DNA from: Coffea arabica
Taxonomy: Eukaryota; Streptophyta; Magnoliopsida; Gentianales; Rubiaceae
DNA: 64,000 bases
Direction: 5' to 3'
Assembly: GCF_036785885.1 (NCBI RefSeq)
Contig: NC_092324.1
Location: 31,237,001-31,301,000, forward strand
The notes below the pieces were generated by a model. It saw only the letters and a list, made by a program, of their open reading frames with translations. It was not told the DNA's origin and did no database searches. Made by a program: the position numbers and the translations under genes. Numbering within the stretch: position 1 is the stretch's first letter; the number at the start of each line of letters is the position of its first letter. This document shows, in pieces, positions 1-9,498 of the stretch.

Positions 1-513
1 ATACTGTCACCTGTTCAAACCTCTGTTTTAACTTCCGACCACAGGGTGCAGCTTCTGTATTCCAGCTTTTTGTCCATGAAGATGGCAGAACTGGATTTCG
101 ATGTCTTCATACAAATTGTAGATCTCTTTCTTAGCTTTAAAATGGTATAAAGATCACCTCAATCCGATGAGTGTAGCTCCAGATATGATCAAAATATTGA
201 AGAGTGTCAAAACTGCCTTGAAGTGCAATTCTTCACTTGAACATTTTTCACTTCATTTTTCTTTTCACCACTTAAATTCATCACCAAATCTCTATTTTTC
301 ACCTCAATTGACCTCCTTTGGTGATTGATTCATTATTCCTGCATAAAAATGAAGTTTTTACTATTAAAATCAATAGAAATGCAATATTATCCACTTTTAC
401 CAAAAATATATAATTTTACCAAAAACCTCTTTATTTTATTTATAAAACTAAATAATCAACTCAAAATTAACTAATAAAATGCACTTAAAAATACGTAAAA
501 TAAACTCTTATCA
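1..513 (-). mobile_element. LTR 1 of the array, cut by the window start
   Basis: These 513 bases match the last 513 bases of the other LTRs and end TTATCA at 513, which is TGATAA at the LTR start on the minus strand. It carries A at 76 and G at 166, the states of LTR 5 (27324, 27414). LTRs 2-4 have G and A there. This suggests LTR 1 is the original outer partner of LTR 5. Confidence 0.9.
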
Positions 514-553
514 AATACCCCCACACTTGAATCATTGCTTGTCCTCAAGCAAT
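514..553 (-). other. Polypurine tract with upstream AGGA-loop hairpin (unit 1, motif A)
   Basis: In element sense, a perfect 8-bp stem (arms ATTGCTTG and CAAGCAAT, 534-541 and 546-553) closes the loop AGGA (542-545). A 5-nt spacer and AAGTGTGGGGGTATT (514-528) follow, directly abutting the 3' LTR. The G-rich tract at the LTR edge is where the plus-strand primer of an LTR retrotransposon lies. The hairpin itself is seen in sequence; a role is inferred. Confidence 0.8.
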
Positions 554-1543
554 ATAAAATTCCAACTATCAATGATCCAAAAATTGAAAATAAACATATG
601 TAGTATTTCAACTCCATTTCCTTGAATCAAGGTAAATAACCCTTATGTGATCTTTCCATTAAGTTCAAGTACTCATAATATCAAGCAAAGAAGAGCCAAG
701 TATACCATAATTTTACCAATTCAACTCAACTTCTTATTTTTATCCAATTTCGTAAGCAAGCAACTCCTATAGTCAATAAAGATGCTAACTAATCTCATGA
801 TCAACTTCTTATTTTTCTTAAAGAGGGATTTAATTTACTTTTTATTTATTTATTTATTTATTTATTTATTTTATATATTTTAAGGGTTAAATATTACTTA
901 AGTTGTGAAAAATGCCTTTGACGCGAAGATCAACATTTTTAGATGCAGATCCCCGGTTACTCAACATTTCACATACTCAAGTTGCTTTGCATACTCTTAA
1001 TTCAAGTACCTTTTTACGCGAATGTCGACATTTGTAGATGCCAACCCCCGGTTACTCGGTACGAGAATCATTGGAGTAGAATAACCATTTTTTTTATATA
1101 TATATATATATATAATAAAATTCCCTCTAAGAGTAATCATGAGAAGAGTATGACACTTATTAACCATATTAATTTCTTATCTTATAAAATTAGATAAAAA
1201 GAAGAATTTTCATCAAATATACAAAATATAGGCATAATTTTCTCCACTTTACTAGATATACTTTCCTATAGATGTAAAAATTATAATCACATAAAAATCA
1301 TTCCCAATTTTCATGAGAAAAGAAGTATCAAAACCGCATATATTTATTTCAAAAGGATAAGTGACAAAATTTTATTTATTTATTATAGTTAATAACATAT
1401 ATATGTATAAGGTTTTGGAAAAATTTTGACAGAATCTCCCCTTAAAAGTGGACTAAAACTCCCTGCCAGCAACCACAAGAAACACCATTTAAGCACAAGA
1501 ATTATATCAAACACAACTAAAACCACAAGTATCACACATATTT
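554..1543. other. Non-coding 3' internal sequence of unit 1, no gene seen
   Basis: AT-rich sequence between the two polypurine-like motifs. It holds a (TTTA)n run near 838-870, a TA run near 1096-1114, and two diverged 44-bp direct repeats at 921-964 and 1016-1059, each containing ACGCGAA and ending CCCCGGTTACTC. Short open frames here are not supported as genes. The same content recurs in units 2-4 at multiples of 6812 bp. In an autonomous relative this side of the element would follow pol. Confidence 0.7.
921..1059. repeat. Pair of diverged 44-bp direct repeats (unit 1)
   Basis: Segments 921-964 and 1016-1059 share ACGCGAA, a middle CAT TTxTAGATGC block and the end CCCCGGTTACTC, with about ten mismatches. 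Copies recur at 7733, 14545 and 21357. No function is evident. Confidence 0.65.
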
Positions 1544-1583
1544 CTCCCCCCACACTTAAATTACACATTGTCCTCAATGTGTA
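1544..1583 (-). other. Internal polypurine-like tract with AGGA-loop hairpin (unit 1, motif B)
   Basis: In element sense, a perfect 9-bp stem (TACACATTG and CAATGTGTA, 1562-1570 and 1575-1583) closes AGGA (1571-1574). After a 4-nt spacer comes AAGTGTGGGGGGAG (1544-1557). The layout matches motif A at the LTR edge, but the stem sequence differs. It lies about 1 kb inside the 3' LTR, so it may be a second plus-strand priming site or the scar of an ancestral element end. Confidence 0.75.
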
Positions 1584-1990
1584 GGGAAGAAATGAAACAA
1601 AAGAAGAAAAGAAAAGAAAGAAGTACTCCCCAAGTCAATGGCTGAGATCCTTATCAGCCACTAATCACGAACCACTGTCAAAATACAAGTACCTACCACA
1701 TAGAAAACAGAAAAATAAAATGAAGTTAAACATCTTAAGTTCCACAAGTTAAGATAATTAGGCAAGCAAGTTCATCAACTAAAGATAGCTTCTGCAGTGT
1801 GCCAAGTCAGTCATCCCCCTCGGCATCATCGTCATCCTCTGCATCACGATTGGGCGGTGGATGAATGCCCAAATGATCTTCAATTCGGCTTAGACGATTA
1901 TGGAGTAAAAATGAAGATTTGTGAGTTGGGTAGAAGGAAAAAGGAAAAACGCGGCTGGAAAAATGGAAAAGTGAAGAAATGTTCTGGAAA

Positions 1991-2288
1991 TCGCGTTTTT
2001 TAAAGCAGAAAAATGAACCAAAAACGCGCCTTCAACGCGCGTTTTTAAATCCGCGTTTTCTGCACAAATCTCGCAGAATTGAAAACGCGGTTACGTATGA
2101 AAACGCGACTTAAAGTCGCGTTTATCTGTGTCGCGTTTTCCAGTTTTGCTCAGGCGAGAAAACGCGACTTCCTCCAAAACGCGACTTCAAGTCGCGTTTT
2201 AAAGGCGCGTTTTCTGTTCTGCAGGCGCAGAATTGAAAACGCGATTCTGAGAAACGCGACTTATAGTCGCGTTTCCTTGGAAAACGCA
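1991..2288. repeat. Cluster of AACGCG palindromes (unit 1)
   Basis: About a dozen AACGCG or CGCGTT words occur in 300 bp of otherwise AT-rich DNA. Three are near-perfect palindromes. At 2101-2123, 11-bp arms flank 1 nt. At 2176-2200, 12-bp arms (AAAACGCGACTT) flank 1 nt. At 2251-2275, 11-bp arms flank TAT. A further 9-bp arm pair lies near 2022-2045. A related AACGCGCC...AACGCGG block lies in the LTR at about 6608-6632. Confidence 0.85.
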
Positions 2289-2686
2289 TTTTCTGCTTCG
2301 ATTTTTAGCAGAATTTCAACTTTTGAAAAATTACAAAAGGTACCCCAATGACTCAAAATGCATCATAGATCATTTGTTTGCCAATTTTAATGACTGGAAC
2401 AAATGTAAAACATTAAAAACATGCATTTTACCCCTTTATAATGAATCAAAAACACCTTTAACGCAAATCGAGAGGTTGAGTTGTTTGATCAAAGTTCGCC
2501 TTTTTTGTACTCAATTGGTCATCCTTGCCTTCAATTGCCAACCCTACATTACAAAAACAACAATTTAGCTAAAACATTGATTCAAACCACAAAATCACAC
2601 CAAGTTAACAAATATAACCTAAATATTGGGTTGCCTCCCAATTAGCGCTTTTGTTTATAGTCGTTGGCTCGACTGAAAAAGTTGAA

Positions 2687-5245
2687 TCACTTTAGAGCAT
2701 TTAGAGAGAGATTTTCTTCCCATGGGTCGAAACTCCCGAACCAATCCACCATGTGGTGAACCATGCATTGATCTTCATAGTCGAATTTCCTCAAATGCCA
2801 AGGAGGAATATTAGACTTGTCATAGAGAGGCTCAACTTCACCTTGGAGTGGATTTTGCTTGTCTTTTCTGAATTGGCTCAACTTTTCACCATTTTCTTCA
2901 TGGAATGGAGAATTTATTAAGCCAACTTCCATCCTTATCTTCTCCTCCTTTGTTCCTACACCATGAAAGTTAATACCAAGGACATTTATAAATTTAACTT
3001 CTTCGGTCCTTTCTTGGTTAACCTTTTCATCATATGGCATATTAGACACAAGAGCAGTAGGCTCTATATTCCCTTCTTTATTATCCAAATTGAATTCCAA
3101 TTCCTCACCATTAACCCGTAATATAAGCTTACCTTTTTCTACATCAATTATAGTTCGTGCAGTGGCTAAAAACGGTCGTCCTAGAATAATTGGCATTCTC
3201 ACATCTTCTTCAATATCTAAGACAACAAAATCCACAGGTATTATAGATTGTCTTACCTTTATGAGCACATTTTCCAAAATACCCATGGGATGTGTGATTG
3301 ACCGATCCGCCAATTGCAATGTAATATTGGTAGCTTTTAGCTCTTGAAGTCCCAATCTCCGGGCAACCGATAACGGCATAAGTGACACACTTGCACCTAA
3401 ATCACATAAAGCATTAGAAAAATGCAATTGACCAATAGTGCAAGGAATAGAAAAACTTCCCGGATCTTTCAATTTAGGAGGGAGTTTATTCTTAATCAAT
3501 GCACTACACTCTTCCGTTAATGCTATCATCTCATTATCTACAATTTTCCTCTTCTTTGACATGATGTCTTTCAAGAAACGTGCATAAGAGGGAATCTGTG
3601 TTATAGCATCAATGAAAGGAATGTTAATGTGCAATTGTTTAAACATTTTGAAGAACTTTTCAAACTCCCGATCCTGTCCATCTTTCTTCAACCTGTGAGG
3701 AAAAGGTATCACATTAGAATTTAATTTGGGATGAAGTGCATCAATATCAATGATAACATGATCATTTTGACTTTCTTGCTCCCCTTCAATTGCTTGCTTC
3801 TTGTCTTTTTCACCACCTGAATTTTCAAAATCGAATCCCTCAACCGTTTTACCGCTTCTAAGAATGATTGCATTGACATGCTCTCTCGGATTCACTTCGG
3901 TTTTACTTGGTAATTCACCAGGGTTTCTATTGTTGATCACATTGGCAATTTGACCAATTTGAACCTCCACATTCCTGTACATTGTAGTGAGTTGATCCAG
4001 TCTCCCTTCTACTCGTTCAAATCTGTCCGAAGTCACCTTAGCAAGTTTTTCCACCGCGATCTCCCAACTTGGTTTAGTTTCAGCCTGTGGTTGCCTTGGT
4101 TGAAATCCCGGCGGATTGGTTGGCCTTTGTTGATTGCCTTGATCTTTCCATCCAAAGTTTGGATGATTTCTCCACCCCGGATTGTAAGTATTCGAGTAGG
4201 GATTATTTGGAGCATTTCGGTTGTAATTATTGACAAATTGTACCTGCTCAGAATCAACACACTCATTAATATCATGTTCACCTCCACAGAAAGAACAACA
4301 AGCTACGTGAGCATTAGATGAACTTGGGCTAACTCCACCTTGTCTACTCAATAACTTCATCACGTTATTCATTTGGGCACTCAACATATTGAGAGTGTCC
4401 ATTTCGATCATACCTGCGTGACGTCTCGTATTACCTCTTTCATTGGCCCATTGGTAGTTATTTGCTGCCATTTCTTCTATCAAATTTTGAGCTTCTTGGG
4501 GTGATTTACCCATTAAAGCTCCACCTGCGGCTGCATCAATAATAGTTTTAGTGGAGAAAGATAAACCATTATAAAAGGTTTGTATAATCAGCCATTCGGG
4601 TAGTCCATGGTGTGGACATTTCCGTAACAAATCTCTAAACCTTTCCCATGCTTCATATAATGATTCTCCTTCCATTTGACTAAAACCAGTGATATCCATT
4701 CTTAGCTTAGCAGTCTTACCAGGTGGAAAATACTTATTCAAAAATGCCCTTGATAAATCATCCCATGTGGTAAAAGTGTTAGGAGCATGAGAGTGTAACC
4801 ACATTTTTGCCTTATCTCTTAATGAAAATGGGAACAACCGTAACCTTATAGCATCATCACTAACTCCATTCATTTTAATTGTATCACATATTTCTAAGAA
4901 TGTAGCTAAGTGTGAGTTAGGATCTTCTACAGCATTACCTCCAAATTGAGATTGTTGAACCATTTGGATAAGTGATGGCTTAATCTCAAAGTTGTTAGCA
5001 TTTACCGTAGGCCTTGCTATGCTCGTTTGAGATCCTTGTGTTCCCGGTAGAGCAAAATCTCGTAGAACTCGCCTATTTGCTTCATTTTCAGCCATTTCTT
5101 CTTCAAATGGTAGTTCTATCAAAATTTTCTCTATCGGTTGCCAAATCTCTTGCTCCTCCTGCTGTTGTGTGTGCCTCCTTTGTCTACGTAGTGTCCTCTC
5201 AATTTCTGGATCGAAAGGTGCGACTTCTCGAGACTCCCGGTGCAT
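2687..5245 (-). CDS. Gag-protease polyprotein of the array element, unit 1
   Basis: This is an intact 852-codon ORF. Residues about 105-235 read as a retrotransposon gag (capsid) domain, with landmarks LRDKAKMWL (143-151) and W-DDLSRAFLNKYFP (161-174). A single zinc knuckle C-x2-C-x3-H-x4-C lies at 317-329. A pepsin-like retroviral protease domain follows, with LCDLGASVSLMP at 613-624 (DLG in place of DTG/DSG, common in plant Athila/Tat elements) and IILGRPFLAT at 686-695. The ORF ends about 110 residues after the protease with no reverse transcriptase, so pol functions must come from another element. The first ATG lies 136 nt downstream of the primer-binding site. All four copies are identical at protein level, which points to very recent amplification. 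Confidence 0.92.
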   Translation of the reverse strand: MHRESREVAPFDPEIERTLRRQRRHTQQQEEQEIWQPIEKILIELPFEEEMAENEANRRVLRDFALPGTQGSQTSIARPTVNANNFEIKPSLIQMVQQSQFGGNAVEDPNSHLATFLEICDTIKMNGVSDDAIRLRLFPFSLRDKAKMWLHSHAPNTFTTWDDLSRAFLNKYFPPGKTAKLRMDITGFSQMEGESLYEAWERFRDLLRKCPHHGLPEWLIIQTFYNGLSFSTKTIIDAAAGGALMGKSPQEAQNLIEEMAANNYQWANERGNTRRHAGMIEMDTLNMLSAQMNNVMKLLSRQGGVSPSSSNAHVACCSFCGGEHDINECVDSEQVQFVNNYNRNAPNNPYSNTYNPGWRNHPNFGWKDQGNQQRPTNPPGFQPRQPQAETKPSWEIAVEKLAKVTSDRFERVEGRLDQLTTMYRNVEVQIGQIANVINNRNPGELPSKTEVNPREHVNAIILRSGKTVEGFDFENSGGEKDKKQAIEGEQESQNDHVIIDIDALHPKLNSNVIPFPHRLKKDGQDREFEKFFKMFKQLHINIPFIDAITQIPSYARFLKDIMSKKRKIVDNEMIALTEECSALIKNKLPPKLKDPGSFSIPCTIGQLHFSNALCDLGASVSLMPLSVARRLGLQELKATNITLQLADRSITHPMGILENVLIKVRQSIIPVDFVVLDIEEDVRMPIILGRPFLATARTIIDVEKGKLILRVNGEELEFNLDNKEGNIEPTALVSNMPYDEKVNQERTEEVKFINVLGINFHGVGTKEEKIRMEVGLINSPFHEENGEKLSQFRKDKQNPLQGEVEPLYDKSNIPPWHLRKFDYEDQCMVHHMVDWFGSFDPWEENLSLNALK

Positions 5246-5380
5246 ACACTACAAACAGAAATAAGGGATATTATGCAACTTCAATGGTAAAAAAACTGAT
5301 TACAATATAAGATTAAATATAATCTAAAAAAAATAAAGCTGTCTAAATTAATAAAGATGATTAGGCTCTAATATTGCCGC

Positions 5381-5398
5381 TCCCCGGCAACGGCGCCA
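5381..5398 (-). other. tRNA-Asp primer-binding site, unit 1
   Basis: The minus strand reads TGGCGCCGTTGCCGGGGA, complementary to the 3' end of plant tRNA-Asp, the usual primer of Athila-type elements. It starts 6 nt after the LTR end (5405), which fits a 5' LTR/primer-site junction. Confidence 0.9.
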
Positions 5399-5404
5399 AA
5401 AACT

Positions 5405-7325
5405 TGACGGGTTCTTTTTGTATCAATGCAAGTTTAATTCCGAATTTACACCCGTTGGACTGCAAGTATACAGGTCGCAATTGTAGTACGAGATGTGTAT
5501 CGGGTCGATCCCACGAGGAGCAATTTAAAACAATTATTAGATACTAATTTACTCTATTATTTAGACTCACAATTAATTTGAGCAGAAACTTCAGATTTTA
5601 ATTCAACTACAAAAATTCTTAAATAGATAAATGCAATATCTCAAGGGGAGTAGAATTCACTAAATATTAAGATCTAGGGATGTAGATTCCACTTATGACA
5701 CAAAAGATCTAAAATGAATTAATTCAACACTTGTTACTGCTCTTGTTTAACCAAGGATTCATTTCCAGAAATACCAAAATCACATTCTCATGATAATAAT
5801 GGGTTAAAACAGATTAGTTTGTCCTAATCTCTTGGTAAATACTAAATCTGTTCTTATTCACACATGAAATGCAGATTTCATCCACTTGAACGTATTTCTA
5901 TTCTCATGAATATACAACTCAAGTTCTACTTGTGTCATTCCATTATTTTTACCATTTCTCAATGAATAAAAATAACTATAAACCTGCTATTGGTGATCAA
6001 GCAACAACAAGTAATCCAACATACACAAGTAGATAAGTTAATACAAGACATAACAAGAATGAATAACAATCACTTCATATCATTTGGCCATAAGTTTCAT
6101 CTACTCCCTAGATAAAGAAAATTAGCTACTCATGAATGATAAAACACTCATAACTTCATTAATGTAAATCATCATGAATTACAAATACAAACAGAGTAAA
6201 GAAAGTCTTAGCCAAGATATGGTGAAGCCTTCCAAAAATCTCCTTTGTCTTGAACTTAGATGATTACAAGATGAAATCCCAATTGCCCCTTGCAAGTCCT
6301 AGGTAGAGAGAATATGTTTTTCTGTAAGAAACTAAGCTACGAATGGCTCTCAGATCTCTCCCCATATCTCTGCATAAAAAAAACACTCAAATGCTCCATT
6401 TTTCCAAGTCAAATTCTCTCCTTTGATTCCCAAATCTCCACTTTGTTAGCATAGTCAAAAACCAATATTTTTGATTTGAAAATAAGCCACTTTTCTTGCC
6501 CTTTTGTCTTCTGAAGCATGTGCACCGAATTCCCTTGCATCTTATAGCTGGAAAGTGGTATGAACACAAGAGAATTGACTGAGTCAAATTGCAGAATTTC
6601 GGCTATAAAACGCGCCTACACAAAACGCGGTTACAAGTCACGTTTTGTGTACTCGCGTATTCACTTTGGCCTTACTTCATCTGCGATTTTCTCTATCATA
6701 AAGGCCGAACTAGCTTTTGTGCAAAACACAAAGGTTGTAGCCCTTTGAGTTAGCTTTCCAATGCTTCAAGAATCATCCAAATCGGAGCTTTGTAGCCTGA
6801 GATATGATCGAAATACTGTCACCTGTTCAAACCTCTGTTTTAACTTCCGACCACAGGGTGCAGCTTCTGTATTCCAGCTTTTTGTCCGTGAAGATGGCAG
6901 AACTGGATTTCGATGTCTTCATACAAATTGTAGATCTCTTTCTTAGCTTTAAAATGGTATAAAGATCACCTCAATCCAATGAGTGTAGCTCCAGATATGA
7001 TCAAAATATTGAAGAGTGTCAAAACTGCCTTGAAGTGCAATTCTTCACTTGAACATTTTTCACTTCATTTTTCTTTTCACCACTTAAATTCATCACCAAA
7101 TCTCTATTTTTCACCTCAATTGACCTCCTTTGGTGATTGATTCATTATTCCTGCATAAAAATGAAGTTTTTACTATTAAAATCAATAGAAATGCAATATT
7201 ATCCACTTTTACCAAAAATATATAATTTTACCAAAAACCTCTTTATTTTATTTATAAAACTAAATAATCAACTCAAAATTAACTAATAAAATGCACTTAA
7301 AAATACGTAAAATAAACTCTTATCA
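5405..7325 (-). mobile_element. LTR 2 of the array (1921 bp)
   Basis: Bounded by TG at 5405 and CA at 7325 on the plus strand. It serves as 5' LTR for unit 1 and 3' LTR for unit 2. Inner haplotype: T6475, C6710, G6733, G6888, A6978. It looks identical to LTRs 3 and 4. Short ORFs in it are not supported as genes. Confidence 0.92.
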
Positions 7326-7365
7326 AATACCCCCACACTTGAATCATTGCTTGTCCTCAAGCAAT
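7326..7365 (-). other. Polypurine tract with AGGA-loop hairpin (unit 2, motif A)
   Basis: Exact copy of 514-553, adjacent to LTR 2. Confidence 0.8.
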
Positions 7366-8355
7366 ATAAAATTCCAACTATCAATGATCCAAAAATTGAA
7401 AATAAACATATGTAGTATTTCAACTCCATTTCCTTGAATCAAGGTAAATAACCCTTATGTGATCTTTCCATTAAGTTCAAGTACTCATAATATCAAGCAA
7501 AGAAGAGCCAAGTATACCATAATTTTACCAATTCAACTCAACTTCTTATTTTTATCCAATTTCGTAAGCAAGCAACTCCTATAGTCAATAAAGATGCTAA
7601 CTAATCTCATGATCAACTTCTTATTTTTCTTAAAGAGGGATTTAATTTACTTTTTATTTATTTATTTATTTATTTATTTATTTTATATATTTTAAGGGTT
7701 AAATATTACTTAAGTTGTGAAAAATGCCTTTGACGCGAAGATCAACATTTTTAGATGCAGATCCCCGGTTACTCAACATTTCACATACTCAAGTTGCTTT
7801 GCATACTCTTAATTCAAGTACCTTTTTACGCGAATGTCGACATTTGTAGATGCCAACCCCCGGTTACTCGGTACGAGAATCATTGGAGTAGAATAACCAT
7901 TTTTTTTATATATATATATATATATAATAAAATTCCCTCTAAGAGTAATCATGAGAAGAGTATGACACTTATTAACCATATTAATTTCTTATCTTATAAA
8001 ATTAGATAAAAAGAAGAATTTTCATCAAATATACAAAATATAGGCATAATTTTCTCCACTTTACTAGATATACTTTCCTATAGATGTAAAAATTATAATC
8101 ACATAAAAATCATTCCCAATTTTCATGAGAAAAGAAGTATCAAAACCGCATATATTTATTTCAAAAGGATAAGTGACAAAATTTTATTTATTTATTATAG
8201 TTAATAACATATATATGTATAAGGTTTTGGAAAAATTTTGACAGAATCTCCCCTTAAAAGTGGACTAAAACTCCCTGCCAGCAACCACAAGAAACACCAT
8301 TTAAGCACAAGAATTATATCAAACACAACTAAAACCACAAGTATCACACATATTT

Positions 8356-8395
8356 CTCCCCCCACACTTAAATTACACATTGTCCTCAATGTGTA
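8356..8395 (-). other. Internal polypurine-like tract with AGGA-loop hairpin (unit 2, motif B)
   Basis: Exact copy of 1544-1583. Confidence 0.75.
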
Positions 8396-8802
8396 GGGAA
8401 GAAATGAAACAAAAGAAGAAAAGAAAAGAAAGAAGTACTCCCCAAGTCAATGGCTGAGATCCTTATCAGCCACTAATCACGAACCACTGTCAAAATACAA
8501 GTACCTACCACATAGAAAACAGAAAAATAAAATGAAGTTAAACATCTTAAGTTCCACAAGTTAAGATAATTAGGCAAGCAAGTTCATCAACTAAAGATAG
8601 CTTCTGCAGTGTGCCAAGTCAGTCATCCCCCTCGGCATCATCGTCATCCTCTGCATCACGATTGGGCGGTGGATGAATGCCCAAATGATCTTCAATTCGG
8701 CTTAGACGATTATGGAGTAAAAATGAAGATTTGTGAGTTGGGTAGAAGGAAAAAGGAAAAACGCGGCTGGAAAAATGGAAAAGTGAAGAAATGTTCTGGA
8801 AA

Positions 8803-9100
8803 TCGCGTTTTTTAAAGCAGAAAAATGAACCAAAAACGCGCCTTCAACGCGCGTTTTTAAATCCGCGTTTTCTGCACAAATCTCGCAGAATTGAAAACGC
8901 GGTTACGTATGAAAACGCGACTTAAAGTCGCGTTTATCTGTGTCGCGTTTTCCAGTTTTGCTCAGGCGAGAAAACGCGACTTCCTCCAAAACGCGACTTC
9001 AAGTCGCGTTTTAAAGGCGCGTTTTCTGTTCTGCAGGCGCAGAATTGAAAACGCGATTCTGAGAAACGCGACTTATAGTCGCGTTTCCTTGGAAAACGCA
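8803..9100. repeat. Cluster of AACGCG palindromes (unit 2)
   Basis: Exact copy of 1991-2288. Confidence 0.85.
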
Positions 9101-9498
9101 TTTTCTGCTTCGATTTTTAGCAGAATTTCAACTTTTGAAAAATTACAAAAGGTACCCCAATGACTCAAAATGCATCATAGATCATTTGTTTGCCAATTTT
9201 AATGACTGGAACAAATGTAAAACATTAAAAACATGCATTTTACCCCTTTATAATGAATCAAAAACACCTTTAACGCAAATCGAGAGGTTGAGTTGTTTGA
9301 TCAAAGTTCGCCTTTTTTGTACTCAATTGGTCATCCTTGCCTTCAATTGCCAACCCTACATTACAAAAACAACAATTTAGCTAAAACATTGATTCAAACC
9401 ACAAAATCACACCAAGTTAACAAATATAACCTAAATATTGGGTTGCCTCCCAATTAGCGCTTTTGTTTATAGTCGTTGGCTCGACTGAAAAAGTTGAA

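Noticed and set aside
943-2568. Short ORFs of 62-90 codons in the non-coding 3' part of each unit and in the LTRs
   Set aside because: No motif, low-complexity or palindrome-derived translation; identity between units only reflects the array.
3090-5310. Open frames on the plus strand and in other minus frames across the gag ORF (for example 3090-3347, 3950-4321, 4033-4287, 5014-5310), repeated in each unit
   Set aside because: They overlap the 852-codon gag-protease frame, have no domain of their own and are shadows of it.
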